64,000 nt of DNA, taken from the NCBI RefSeq assembly GCF_003812745.1, contig NZ_CP033831.1, positions 496,001 to 560,000 of the forward strand. Direction: 5' to 3'. This stretch comes from Serratia sp. FDAARGOS_506. GTDB taxonomy: Bacteria; Pseudomonadota; Gammaproteobacteria; Enterobacterales; Enterobacteriaceae. Both the position numbers and the translations under genes were made by a program. The notes under the pieces are model-generated. The model searched no databases. It saw only the letters and a program-made list of their open reading frames with translations, and was not told the origin of the DNA. Of this stretch, positions 50,519 to 59,441 are shown one piece after another (the stretch's first letter is position 1; every line of letters begins with the position of its first letter).

Positions 50519-51391
50519 TCACGACAGTTGTTGCTGCGGGCGACGACGGTACGCCCAAATCATCATAATAACACCGGCCACCACCATCGGGATGGACAGG
50601 ATCTGCCCCATGCTGATCACGCCGTCGAACAGGCCGAGCTGGGCATCCGGCTGGCGGAACGCTTCAACGATGATGCGGAATGCACCATAACCGATCAGGA
50701 ACAGGCCTGATACTGCGCCCATCGGCCGCGGCTTGCGGATGAACAGGTTCAGAATGATAAACAGCACCACGCCTTCCAGCAGCAGCTCATACAGCTGCGA
50801 CGGGTGGCGCGGCAGCACGCCGTACTGATTCAGCAGCGGCAGCAGAGAAGGATCGGCGGCGGCGAGAGCCACGTCTTCGCTGCGCGAGCTTGGGAACAGC
50901 ATCGCCCAAGGGGTATCGGTGGTCACACGGCCCCACAGTTCACCGTTGATGAAGTTGCCGAGGCGGCCGGCGCCCAGGCCGAACGGGATCAATGGCGCGA
51001 TGAAATCGGAAACCTGGAAGAAGGTGCGTTTGGTGCGACGAGCGAACCAGAACATCACCAGAATCACCCCCATCAAGCCACCGTGGAACGACATGCCGCC
51101 ATCCCAGACCTTGAACAAATAGAGCGGGTTATCCAGGAACAGGGGCAGGTTGTAGAACAGCACATAGCCTACGCGGCCGCCAACGAATACGCCCAGGAAA
51201 CCGGCGTAGAGCAGGTTTTCCACTTCGTCTTTGGTCCAGCCGCTGCCCGGTTTGTTGGCGCGGCGCACTGCCAGCCACATGGCAAAAACGAAGCCGACCA
51301 GGTACATCAGACCGTACCAATGCAGAGAAACCGGGCCAATGGAGAAAATGACCGGATCGAATTTAGGAAACGCCAGATAGCTATTGCTCAT
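50519..51391 (-). CDS. lgt: Phosphatidylglycerol:prolipoprotein diacylglyceryl transferase
   Basis: This 290-residue inner-membrane enzyme attaches diacylglycerol to the lipobox cysteine of prolipoproteins. It has about seven membrane segments. The essential His103 lies in [11 protein letters not shown], and [18 protein letters not shown] is the Lgt signature. Length is close to E. coli Lgt (291). The ATG at 51391 gives [20 protein letters not shown]. It is directly upstream of thyA. Several lipoproteins it should modify (MltA, YgdI, YgdR) are encoded in this window. Confidence 0.98.
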   Translation of the reverse strand: MSNSYLAFPKFDPVIFSIGPVSLHWYGLMYLVGFVFAMWLAVRRANKPGSGWTKDEVENLLYAGFLGVFVGGRVGYVLFYNLPLFLDNPLYLFKVWDGGMSFHGGLMGVILVMFWFARRTKRTFFQVSDFIAPLIPFGLGAGRLGNFINGELWGRVTTDTPWAMLFPSSRSEDVALAAADPSLLPLLNQYGVLPRHPSQLYELLLEGVVLFIILNLFIRKPRPMGAVSGLFLIGYGAFRIIVEAFRQPDAQLGLFDGVISMGQILSIPMVVAGVIMMIWAYRRRPQQQLS

Positions 51392-51613
51392 CTATCACCA
51401 CAACATGTCTGTTATTTTTCCCCATGCGGGGGCGGCAGGTGCCAAGCGGCGACGGAGATTATCCCGCGCCTTGCAAACGGCGGCATTGGCCGCTGTGGTG
51501 TGCAAGGCAACGAGCATACGCCGCGCTGAGGTTGCGCATCATAACATAGGCTTAGCGCGGTCCGGTCCGGCAGGGCGGGAAAAGTTCTGTAAAAAAATCA
51601 CACCGCGCGGCGG

Positions 51614-53860
51614 CTATCGGCCCCCGCGGATTAGCCCGCCCATGCCGCGCCGCTCCATAAATGCCGCCACCAGATGGCGCACCTCGGTGGTCATCTGGGT
51701 GTTCAACACCCGCTGCGCCAACACTTCGGCGTCGGAAAGCTCGATATGCCGCAGCAGGTATTTGATGCGCGCCACGCTGCGGCCGTTCATGCTCAGATTA
51801 CGATAGCCCATGCCCACCAGCAACAGCGCGCCCATGGGGTCGCCGGCCAACTCTCCGCAGAGGCTAAGCTGCAACCCGGCCGCTTTCCCCTGCTCGGCGA
51901 TCAATTTCAGCACTTGCAACATTGCGGGGTGCAAACTGTCATACAGCGAGGCGACGCGGGTGTTGTTGCGATCCACCGCCAGCAGATACTGGGTCAAGTC
52001 GTTGGTGCCGACCGAGATGAAATCAACGCGCCCTGCCAAATGCGGGATCAGGAAAATCATCGACGGCACTTCCAGCATCACGCCGATTTTCGGTTTCGGG
52101 ATCGCGTAGCCGAGTACCTCTTCCACCTCGCGCCCGGCGCGGTCAATCAAGCGTTTGGCCTCGTCGACCTCTTCCAGGCTGGTGACCATCGGCAACAGAA
52201 TGCCCAGGTTGCCGGTGCCGGCGTTGGCGCGCAGCATCGCGCGCACCTGAATCAAAAAGATCTCCGGCTGATCCAGGGTGATGCGGATGCCGCGCCAACC
52301 CAGGCAGGGGTTCTCTTCACTGATCGGCATATAGGGCAGCTGCTTGTCGGCGCCGATATCCAGAGTGCGCAGCGTGACCGGCTTGCTCGGGTAAAGCTGC
52401 AGCATGCCCTGGTACTGGGCGACCTGCTCCTCTTCGGAAGGGAAGCCGCTTTGCAGCATGAACGGGATTTCGGTGCGGTATAGCCCCACGCCATCCACCC
52501 GGCCGCCCAACAGCTGTTCATGTTCCGGGCTGAGGCCGGCATTCAGCATCACCTGAATGCGCTCGCCGCTTTTCAATTGCGCCGGCTGCTCGACGTCATC
52601 TTCCGCCAGCTTGCTCAGCTCAAGTTCTTCGCTGATCAGCCGTTGATATTCCTGCACCAGCACCGGCTCAGGATCGACCAGCAGTTCACCGCGATAGCCA
52701 TCGACGATCAGCAGCCGCTGGCTGAGCAAAGAAGGTTGGATGTCGGCGCCCATCACCGTCGGCACCCCCATCGCACGCACCAAAATCGCCGCATGCGAGT
52801 TGGCGGCACCGTCGCGCACCACCACGCCGACCAGGCGATCCTGCGGCACTTCGGCCAGCAACGTCGCGGTCAGTTCATCCGCCACCAGCACAAAACGCGC
52901 CGGCCACTGGGTGGCGCCCTGGGTGGTGTCGTCGAGGTGGAACAGCAGGCGCTGGCCCAGCGCGCGCAGGTCGCTGCCGCGCTCGCGCATGTAGGTGTCC
53001 TGCAGTTTGGCGAACTGCTCGGCAAAGGTTTCTATCACCTGTTTCACCGCCCACTCCGCCACCGAACCGTTGTCGATTTCGGCGAACAGTTCACGCTTGA
53101 GGCGGGCGTCGTTTAACAGGTGAGAATAAAGATCGAAGATCGCCGCACTCTCTTTTTGCGAGCTGGCGGCAAAACGCTTGCTGAAACGGCGAAATTCCGC
53201 GCCGGCCTCTTCCAGCGCCAATGTCAGACGCTCGCGCTCGCTGGCGGTGTCCAGCGTCGACGCGCGGTAAACCTGATCGAGCGAAGGTTGGCTGCTGTCC
53301 TGCCACCCTTCCGCCACCGCCACGCCGGGCGAGGCCGCCAGCGCACGCACGCGCGTTTGGCGATACTGGCCGAAAATGGCGTTAAGCTGCGACTGCGAAA
53401 GGATCCCGGCCATCTGCGTGGCCAGGGTTACCATGAAAGACTCTTCGCTTTCGTCGAACTGGCGCAGTTCGCGCTGCTGCACCACCAGCACGCCCAGCAG
53501 CTGGCGCCGATGAATGATCGGCACCCCGAGGAAGGATCGGAAACGATCCTCTTTCACCTGCGGAACGTATTTGAAACTGGGGTGGCTTTGGGCATCGGCC
53601 AGGTTAATAGGCTCGGCCCGGCGGCCGACCAACCCGACGACGCCCTCGTCAAACGCCAATGCGATAGTGCGCCCACGCGGCTTTTTCAGCCCGCGCGTGG
53701 CCATCAGGTAGTAGCAGCGGCGATCGTTGTCCGCCAGGTAGATGGAGCACACTTCGGTGTCCATCGCCAGACAGGTTTCATTGACCAGCAGATCCAGCGC
53801 ATCCGTCAGACTGGCCGCCGCGGCCACCTTCTCTACAATTTCTCGCAAGCGCGTGAGCAT
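51614..53860 (-). CDS. ptsP: Enzyme I of the nitrogen phosphotransferase system
   Basis: This 748-residue protein starts the PTS-Ntr phosphorelay to NPr and IIA-Ntr. It has an N-terminal GAF domain (about residues 1-160, sensor of nitrogen state, binds glutamine in E. coli), then the PEP-utiliser domains with the phosphorylated His356 in GAANSHAAILVRAMGVP, and a C-terminal PEP-binding TIM barrel (with LCGELAGDP). Length equals E. coli PtsP (748). The ATG at 53860 follows rppH by 12 bases, so the two form an operon. The 222 bases between ptsP and lgt hold no gene that I can see. Confidence 0.97.
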   Translation of the reverse strand: MLTRLREIVEKVAAAASLTDALDLLVNETCLAMDTEVCSIYLADNDRRCYYLMATRGLKKPRGRTIALAFDEGVVGLVGRRAEPINLADAQSHPSFKYVPQVKEDRFRSFLGVPIIHRRQLLGVLVVQQRELRQFDESEESFMVTLATQMAGILSQSQLNAIFGQYRQTRVRALAASPGVAVAEGWQDSSQPSLDQVYRASTLDTASERERLTLALEEAGAEFRRFSKRFAASSQKESAAIFDLYSHLLNDARLKRELFAEIDNGSVAEWAVKQVIETFAEQFAKLQDTYMRERGSDLRALGQRLLFHLDDTTQGATQWPARFVLVADELTATLLAEVPQDRLVGVVVRDGAANSHAAILVRAMGVPTVMGADIQPSLLSQRLLIVDGYRGELLVDPEPVLVQEYQRLISEELELSKLAEDDVEQPAQLKSGERIQVMLNAGLSPEHEQLLGGRVDGVGLYRTEIPFMLQSGFPSEEEQVAQYQGMLQLYPSKPVTLRTLDIGADKQLPYMPISEENPCLGWRGIRITLDQPEIFLIQVRAMLRANAGTGNLGILLPMVTSLEEVDEAKRLIDRAGREVEEVLGYAIPKPKIGVMLEVPSMIFLIPHLAGRVDFISVGTNDLTQYLLAVDRNNTRVASLYDSLHPAMLQVLKLIAEQGKAAGLQLSLCGELAGDPMGALLLVGMGYRNLSMNGRSVARIKYLLRHIELSDAEVLAQRVLNTQMTTEVRHLVAAFMERRGMGGLIRGGR

Positions 53861-53872
53861 AGTCTGCTTAAC

Positions 53873-54400
53873 TTAACCTCTCTTTCGGCGATAAGCGGGA
53901 GCTTGCCGCGGCGCCGCCGGCTCTTGCATCGGCATCACGGTCACGGCGAATTCTTTCATCACCCGGCGATAGACGTCGCGTTTGAACGACACCACCTGGC
54001 GCACCGGATACCAAAAACTCACCCAGCGCCAACCGTCGAACTCCGGCGTGCTGCTGCGTTGCATATTGATATCAGCGTCATTGCACAGTAACTGCAACAA
54101 AAACCATTTTTGCTTTTGGCCGATACAAACCGGCTTTGTGTCCCAACGCACCAAACGTTTCGGCAATTTATAGCGCAACCAGTTGCGGGTCGAAGCCAGG
54201 ATGCGCACATCCTTTTTACTCAGCCCCACTTCTTCGAACAGCTCACGGTACATCGCCTGCTCCGCAGTTTCGCCAGGGTTAATCCCACCTTGGGGAAACT
54301 GCCAGGAGTGCTGACCGTAACGGCGGGCCCATAAGACCTGCCCCTGACGATTACAGATTACGATACCAACATTCGGGCGGTAGCCATCATCATCGATCAC
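53873..54400 (-). CDS. rppH: RNA pyrophosphohydrolase
   Basis: This 175-residue Nudix hydrolase removes pyrophosphate from the 5' end of mRNAs and so starts RNase E-dependent decay. The Nudix box [20 protein letters not shown] spans residues 38-57. Length equals that of E. coli RppH (176) within a residue, and the basic C-terminal tail ([11 protein letters not shown]) is typical. The ATG at 54400 gives [15 protein letters not shown]. It heads the rppH-ptsP operon; its upstream spacer contains the DnaA-box cluster. Confidence 0.97.
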   Translation of the reverse strand: MIDDDGYRPNVGIVICNRQGQVLWARRYGQHSWQFPQGGINPGETAEQAMYRELFEEVGLSKKDVRILASTRNWLRYKLPKRLVRWDTKPVCIGQKQKWFLLQLLCNDADINMQRSSTPEFDGWRWVSFWYPVRQVVSFKRDVYRRVMKEFAVTVMPMQEPAAPRQAPAYRRKRG

Positions 54401-55083
54401 CGGACTACCTCGATAAGCTTAAATTCGCATAGATGTCCTGATTGTTTCACACAAGCTACAGGCGGTAAACCACTGCTTTACGGCGCTGCGGGCCGGATAA
54501 CATTGGGATAACTCACAGATATTGGCAAAGTTATAAACATACCCCAGCCTTTCAAGCCGGTTTTATTCACTTTTTCTGTGGATAGGTGTGTGTAGAACTC
54601 GAGGGATAAGCCGGTAAAACTCTTAAACTCCAAAATTCACCCTCACCCCATAAATCACATATTTATTTTAAAAACATACAATTAACCAATGCTACGTCGT
54701 TATATACAGGGCAAAAATGTGATCTATGCACGGTAAAGATCTTACCCTGGCGAAAGATCCATCAACGCCGTTTTTATCCACAGATTATCCGAGCTAGTTA
54801 CGCACAAAACGGACAAATTCGTAAAAAACCGCTTGAGTCAAGGCTGTAAATTGAACCAGTGATCGGCAAAAATTTGGGTTATCCCATAAATCTGTGGATA
54901 AATAGGTGTAAGATCCTGTTTATTGTCGGTGGCTTCAGGTGAACAAGCCTCGCCAGTGCATTGGCGGTCATGCAAGGAAAGAAAAAAAGTCATGTAAAAT
55001 CATGCTACTATTCTTCTTTTCCCCAGGTGATGGCAGTTATCGTTCACCGTGTATAATCGCAGTACGTTTTTCAACCAAATTCG
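54401..55083. other. DARS2-like DnaA-reactivating locus between rppH and mutH
   Basis: This A/T-rich spacer of about 700 bases holds no gene. It carries consensus DnaA boxes TTATCCACA (54774-54782, +) and TGTGGATAA (54893-54901, inverted), a near-consensus TGTGGATAG (54577-54585), and weaker sites TTATCCGAG (54785-54793) and TTATCCCAT (54879-54887). GATC sites occur at 54721, 54738, 54756, 54861 and 54912. In E. coli the mutH-rppH spacer contains DARS2, which converts DnaA-ADP to DnaA-ATP with help from IHF and Fis. Same neighbours and box cluster point to DARS2; IHF and Fis sites were not assigned. Confidence 0.85.
55052..55057 (+). promoter_or_regulatory. Likely -10 element of the mutH promoter
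   Basis: A perfect TATAAT lies 40 bases upstream of the mutH start. No good -35 hexamer is found at normal spacing, so promoter strength is uncertain. Confidence 0.55.
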
Positions 55084-55096
55084 ACAGGCTTGATTT

Positions 55097-55783
55097 ATGG
55101 CGTTTTTATCCCCTTTGCCGCCCCCGCCGGAAAATGAACGGCAGCTGTTCGAGCGTGCTCAGGCGCTGGCCGGCGCCAGTTTTGGTGAGCTGGCCGCCCG
55201 CGCGCAGTTGCCGATCCCCAAGGATCTAAAGCGCGATAAGGGCTGGGTGGGTATGCTGCTGGAGCTGTACCTCGGCGCTATGGCCGGCAGTAAACCAGAG
55301 CAGGACTTTCCCGAACTGGGCATCGAGCTGAAAACCATTCCTGTTGACGCCGCCGGCAAACCGCTGGAAACCACTTTTGTCTGCGTCGCCCCGCTCACCG
55401 GCAACAGCGGCGTCACCTGGGCCAGCAGCCACGTTCGCCACAAGCTGGCACGCGTCTTGTGGATACCGGTAGAAGGCGAACGGCAGATCCCGCTGGCCGA
55501 ACGCCGCGTCGGCTCGCCGCTGCTGTGGAGCCCGAGCGCCGCAGAAGAAGAGATGCTACGCCGCGATTGGGAAGAGTTGATGGATCTGATCGTGCTCGGC
55601 CACGTAGAGCGCATCACCGCACGCCACGGCGAAGTGCTGCAGCTACGCCCCAAAGCGGCCAACAGCAAGGCGCTCACCGAAGCCATCGGCGAGCAGGGGC
55701 AACCTATCATGACGCTGCCGCGCGGTTTCTATCTGAAAAAGAGTTTTACCGGCGCGCTGCTGGCAAGACATTTCTCAATCTAA
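55097..55783 (+). CDS. mutH: DNA mismatch repair endonuclease MutH
   Basis: This 228-residue enzyme nicks the unmethylated strand at hemimethylated GATC when activated by MutS-MutL. The catalytic Asp70-Glu77-Lys79 triad is in [15 protein letters not shown]. Length is close to E. coli MutH (229). The ATG at 55097 gives [17 protein letters not shown]. Its presence implies Dam-directed repair and thus a GATC-methylating host. It is followed by ygdQ, as in E. coli. Confidence 0.97.
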   Translation: MAFLSPLPPPPENERQLFERAQALAGASFGELAARAQLPIPKDLKRDKGWVGMLLELYLGAMAGSKPEQDFPELGIELKTIPVDAAGKPLETTFVCVAPLTGNSGVTWASSHVRHKLARVLWIPVEGERQIPLAERRVGSPLLWSPSAAEEEMLRRDWEELMDLIVLGHVERITARHGEVLQLRPKAANSKALTEAIGEQGQPIMTLPRGFYLKKSFTGALLARHFSI

Positions 55784-55883
55784 GCGATTTCGTTTAACTC
55801 TGGTTTAGCTAGTCCTGTCAGCGCCGCGATAAACGCGTATAATTCACGCTTTGCATTTATTAAGTATTAAGGTGTGCCGGGCA

Positions 55884-56600
55884 ATGTTCGAATGGATTAT
55901 GGATCCCAATGCCTGGTTAGCGTTAGGTACGCTAACCATTCTTGAGATCGTACTGGGTATTGATAACATCATTTTTCTGTCGCTGGTGGTGGCCAAGCTG
56001 CCCAAAGCGCAACAGAACAAAGCTCGCCGGCTCGGTCTGGCCGCCGCCATGATTATGCGCCTGGCGCTGTTGGCCTCTATCGCCTGGGTGATCCGCTTGA
56101 CGCACCCGCTGTTTACCGTGCTGGATCACGCCGTTTCCGCCCGCGATCTGATCCTGTTGCTGGGGGGGCTGTTCCTGATCTGGAAAGCCAGCAAAGAGAT
56201 CCACGAAACCATTGAAGGCACGGAGGAAGAGCACCACACCAAGGTGCACAGTTTCTTCGGCGCGATCGTGCAGATCATGCTGCTCGACATTATCTTCAGT
56301 CTGGACTCGGTGATTACCGCCGTGGGCCTTTCCGACCATCTGTTCATCATGATGGCGGCAGTGGTGATCGCCGTCGGCGTGATGATGTTTGCCGCCCGAC
56401 CGATCGGCGAGTTCGTCAACCGCCACCCTTCGGTGAAAATGCTGGCGCTGGCGTTCCTGATCCTGGTGGGCTTCACGCTGATGCTGGAAAGTTTCCAGGT
56501 GCACGTGCCGAAAGGCTACATCTACTTCGCCATGTTCTTCTCTATGTCGGTAGAAGCGCTCAATCTGATGCGCAGCAAGAAAAACCGCTCGCCGGAATAA
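55884..56600 (+). CDS. ygdQ: TerC family inner-membrane protein YgdQ
   Basis: This 238-residue protein has about seven membrane segments and matches the TerC/Alx family, some members of which handle metal ions such as manganese. The conserved TILEIVLGIDNIIFLS and LLDIIFSLDSVITAVGL stretches hold the family's intramembrane Asp residues. I chose the ATG at 55884 (MFEWIMDPNAW) to match the family length (237 in E. coli); the frame is open from 55851. Its exact substrate is unknown. Confidence 0.92.
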   Translation: MFEWIMDPNAWLALGTLTILEIVLGIDNIIFLSLVVAKLPKAQQNKARRLGLAAAMIMRLALLASIAWVIRLTHPLFTVLDHAVSARDLILLLGGLFLIWKASKEIHETIEGTEEEHHTKVHSFFGAIVQIMLLDIIFSLDSVITAVGLSDHLFIMMAAVVIAVGVMMFAARPIGEFVNRHPSVKMLALAFLILVGFTLMLESFQVHVPKGYIYFAMFFSMSVEALNLMRSKKNRSPE

Positions 56601-56606
56601 CCCTAC

Positions 56607-56630
56607 CTGGAAGCCGCCAGCGGCGGCTTC
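56607..56630 (+). terminator. Hairpin after ygdQ
   Basis: A GC-rich inverted repeat (GGAAGCCGCC / GGCGGCTTCC) lies just after the ygdQ stop. A long T-run does not follow directly, so termination may be partial. Confidence 0.5.
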
Positions 56631-56666
56631 CATCGCTTCGTTGACCTCCCATTTCACTTTTTCTTA

Positions 56667-56686
56667 TCAGATAAAGACTTATCTGA
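56667..56686. promoter_or_regulatory. Inverted repeat upstream of ygdR
   Basis: The perfect repeat TCAGATAA - 4 bases - TTATCTGA lies 70 bases before the ygdR start and upstream of a possible -35 (TTGAAA, 56715-56720). It is operator-like; I do not recognise the binding protein. Confidence 0.4.
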
Positions 56687-56755
56687 GACGCCCTTCGCCG
56701 AGAGTTTGCTAATCTTGAAATAACAACGTTTTCTGCATAATCGAGGATCCGCAGG

Positions 56756-56974
56756 ATGAAAAAGTGGGTAATGGCGGTGTCTGCGCTGGTAATGGTTGCC
56801 GGCCTGGCGGGATGTTCCAGCGACTACGTGATGGCGACCAAAGACGGCAACATGATCCTGACGCAAGGCAAGCCGGAGATCGACAAAGACACCGGCCTCA
56901 TCAGCTATAAAGACGAGAAAGGCAATCACCGCCAGATCAACGGCGATCAGGTTTCTCAGGTTATCGAACGCTAA
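56756..56974 (+). CDS. ygdR: Small lipoprotein of the YgdI/YgdR family
   Basis: This 72-residue protein has a lipoprotein signal ([20 protein letters not shown], acylated Cys at about position 20) followed by a DUF903 domain ([20 protein letters not shown]). It is a paralogue of ygdI at 28145-28369; the two share SYKD and the QING/QINR motif. Ser follows the Cys, so outer-membrane sorting is expected. Function is unknown. The ATG at 56756 has a GCAGG ribosome site; the gene is followed by tas after about 200 bases. Confidence 0.9.
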   Translation: MKKWVMAVSALVMVAGLAGCSSDYVMATKDGNMILTQGKPEIDKDTGLISYKDEKGNHRQINGDQVSQVIER

Positions 56975-57180
56975 TCACCACCCGCCGGCTATCGCCCGTT
57001 CGAGCGCGGTAGCCCTCATTCGTGTCCGCACGGAATCCGCTTCCCCCATCTTCACCGCTTGGTTATAGTCAGGAAAGGCGATATCGCCGCCCGACGGACT
57101 TTGCGCCGTCTTCTGACATTGGGCTCCTGTTTCACCGGGCCACGCGGCCCGTCAGCGCTAACAAGAAAGGAAGGCCGTTA

Positions 57181-58221
57181 ATGCAATACCACCGTATTCC
57201 CCACAGTTCTTTAGAAGTGAGCGTGCTGGGACTGGGCACCATGACCTTTGGCGAACAGAACAGCGAAGCCGACGCCCATGCGCAACTGGACTATGCATTG
57301 GCCGCAGGCGTGAACCTGATAGACACTGCCGAACTGTACCCGGTGCCGCCCCGCCCGGAAACCCAGGGCCTAACCGAGAGCTATATCGGCAGCTGGCTCA
57401 AGGCGCGCGGCAATCGTGAAAAAATCGTCCTGGCCAGCAAAGTCTCGGGCCCGGTGCGCGGCACCGACAGCAGCATCCGCCCACAGCAGGCGCTCGATCG
57501 CAAAAACATCCGCGCCGCTCTGGATGCCAGCCTCAAGCGGTTGAACACCGATTATCTCGATCTCTACCAATTGCACTGGCCGCAGCGCACCACCAACTGC
57601 TTTGGCAAACTCAACTATCAATACACCGACGACAAAGCTACGGTCACGCTGTTGGAAACGCTGGAGGCGCTGACCGAGCAGGTGCGCGCCGGCAAGATTC
57701 GCTATATCGGGGTTTCCAACGAAACGCCCTGGGGCGTGATGCGCTACCTGCAGCTGGCGGAGAAACACGAGCTGCCGCGCATCGTGTCGATTCAAAACCC
57801 GTACAGCCTGCTGAACCGCAGCTTTGAAATTGGCCTGGCCGAGATCAGCCAGCACGAAGGGGTGGAACTGCTGGCCTATTCCAGCCTGGCGTTCGGCACC
57901 CTGAGCGGTAAATATCTCAACGGCGCTAAACCGGCCGGTGCGCGCAATACGCTGTTCACCCGTTTCAACCGTTATTCAGGGCAGCAAACCCAGCTGGCGA
58001 TCGCCGAGTACGTGGCGCTGGCCAAAAAACACGGGCTGGATCCTTCGCAGATGGCGTTGGCCTTTGTGCGTCAACAGCCGTTCGTCGCCAGCACCCTACT
58101 GGGCGCCACCACGGTGGAGCAGTTGAAAATCAACATCGACAGCCTCGATGTGGTATTGGATGAGGACGTGCTGCAGGCGCTTGAAGAAATCCATACCCGG
58201 TTTACCATTCCGGCGCCTTAA
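57181..58221 (+). CDS. tas: Aldo/keto reductase Tas
   Basis: This 346-residue protein is a member of the aldo-keto reductase family; E. coli tas suppresses tyrosine auxotrophy in starved cells, but its natural substrate is unknown. The catalytic tetrad region is visible in INLIDTAELYPVPP (Asp, Tyr), LASKVSG (Lys) and YQLHWPQRT (His). The ATG at 57181 (MQYHRIPHSSLEVSVLGLGTM) gives exactly the E. coli length and has AAAGGAAGG upstream; the frame is open from 57022 but those residues are not family-like. It has its own terminator. Confidence 0.95.
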   Translation: MQYHRIPHSSLEVSVLGLGTMTFGEQNSEADAHAQLDYALAAGVNLIDTAELYPVPPRPETQGLTESYIGSWLKARGNREKIVLASKVSGPVRGTDSSIRPQQALDRKNIRAALDASLKRLNTDYLDLYQLHWPQRTTNCFGKLNYQYTDDKATVTLLETLEALTEQVRAGKIRYIGVSNETPWGVMRYLQLAEKHELPRIVSIQNPYSLLNRSFEIGLAEISQHEGVELLAYSSLAFGTLSGKYLNGAKPAGARNTLFTRFNRYSGQQTQLAIAEYVALAKKHGLDPSQMALAFVRQQPFVASTLLGATTVEQLKINIDSLDVVLDEDVLQALEEIHTRFTIPAP

Positions 58222-58228
58222 TAAAGCA

Positions 58229-58256
58229 AGGGCGCAGCCAGGCTGCGCCCCATTTT
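58229..58256 (+). terminator. Terminator between convergent tas and lplT
   Basis: The stem GGGCGCAGCC / GGCTGCGCCC is followed by CATTTTTT on the plus strand, directly after tas. It probably ends tas; lplT ends at its right border from the other side. Confidence 0.85.
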
Positions 58257-59441
58257 TTACCGCCGCTGCGACCACCACAGCGCGCTAATCGCCAACGCAA
58301 ACACCACGCCAAACCCTACGCCGACGCCCACCACCGGCACGCCCAGCTTCACCACCAGCGAATACAGCGCCAGCATCAGCAACATCGCGGCATTTTCACC
58401 CAGGTTTTGCACCGCGATCGCATTGCCTGCGCCGACCGAGTGCTTGCCCCGCTCCTGCAGCAACGCATTGAGCGGTACCACGAAAAAGCCCCCCAACATG
58501 CCGATGATCGCCAACAAGATATAGGCATTGAGCATGGTGGTTTGCAGCGCGAACACCGCGACCGCGACGCCGATCAGGATCCCGGCCGGCATGCAGCGTT
58601 TTACCGTCTTCAGCGTGACGAAGCGCGCGGCGGCGCCGGCACCCACCACAATACCGACGGCCACCATGGCGTTCAGCAGCGTCGGCGTGGCGTTATCGGC
58701 GATGCCGAGCGCCACCGGCACCCACAGCACCAACAGAAAACGCAGCGTTACGCCGGCCCCCCAGAACAGGCTGGTGCCGATCAAGGAGAAACGCGTCTGT
58801 CCATCGCGCCATAACGTGACGCAGGCGGTAAAGAAACTGTTCGTCATGGTCCGCGGGCGCCAGGAGGCTCCCGGCCGCGCCGCCGCCAGACGTGGAATAT
58901 ACAGGTTGGCGACCACCGCTCCCGCATAAACCAAGGCGCAGGCCGCCAGCGCCGCCACCACATGCCAGTCCGCCAGAATGCCGCCTGCCACCGAACCGGT
59001 CAGAATGGCGGCGATGGTCGAGGCCTCCATTAGGCCGTTAGCCTTGACCAACTTCTCACCGCTGGTGATCTCGCCCAGAATGCCGTATTTGGCCGGCGAA
59101 TACGCGGCGGCCCCCACGCCGACCAGACTGTAACCGAGAAACGGGTTGAACCCAAAGCAGATCACCAAGGCCCCCGCCAGCTTGAGGGCGTTGGCGAACA
59201 TCATCACCCGCCCTTTGGCGAAGCTATCGGCCACCTGGCCGACAAACGGCGCCAGGATGATGTAGGTGGCGACAAAGGCCATCTGCAAAATCGGTTGGCT
59301 CCAGTCCGGATACAGCTGCTGCTTGATCAACGCCAGCGTGGCGAACAGCAACGCATTGTCGCCGAACGCCGAAAGGAACTGCGCGCTGATCACGGCGATC
59401 ATGCCGCGTGACAGCAAAGGGGATTCGGTCGAAGGATTCAT
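58257..59441 (-). CDS. lplT: Lysophospholipid transporter LplT
   Basis: This 394-residue MFS-type protein flips lysophospholipids from the outer to the inner leaflet of the inner membrane so that Aas can re-acylate them. It has about 12 membrane segments (for example [27 protein letters not shown] at the N-terminus and [14 protein letters not shown] at the C-terminus). Length is close to E. coli LplT (397). The ATG at 59441 overlaps the aas stop codon by one base (TGATG), so translation is coupled. Confidence 0.96.
   Translation of the reverse strand: MNPSTESPLLSRGMIAVISAQFLSAFGDNALLFATLALIKQQLYPDWSQPILQMAFVATYIILAPFVGQVADSFAKGRVMMFANALKLAGALVICFGFNPFLGYSLVGVGAAAYSPAKYGILGEITSGEKLVKANGLMEASTIAAILTGSVAGGILADWHVVAALAACALVYAGAVVANLYIPRLAAARPGASWRPRTMTNSFFTACVTLWRDGQTRFSLIGTSLFWGAGVTLRFLLVLWVPVALGIADNATPTLLNAMVAVGIVVGAGAAARFVTLKTVKRCMPAGILIGVAVAVFALQTTMLNAYILLAIIGMLGGFFVVPLNALLQERGKHSVGAGNAIAVQNLGENAAMLLMLALYSLVVKLGVPVVGVGVGFGVVFALAISALWWSQRR

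Noticed and set aside
54560-54920. DnaA boxes and A/T-rich DNA that could suggest oriC
   Set aside because: The neighbours are rppH and mutH, the site of DARS2. No 13-mer unwinding array or mnmG/mioC-type origin context is seen.
57022-57180. N-terminal extension of tas
   Set aside because: The added 53 residues are not part of the aldo-keto reductase fold; the ATG at 57181 has a clear ribosome site and matches E. coli length.
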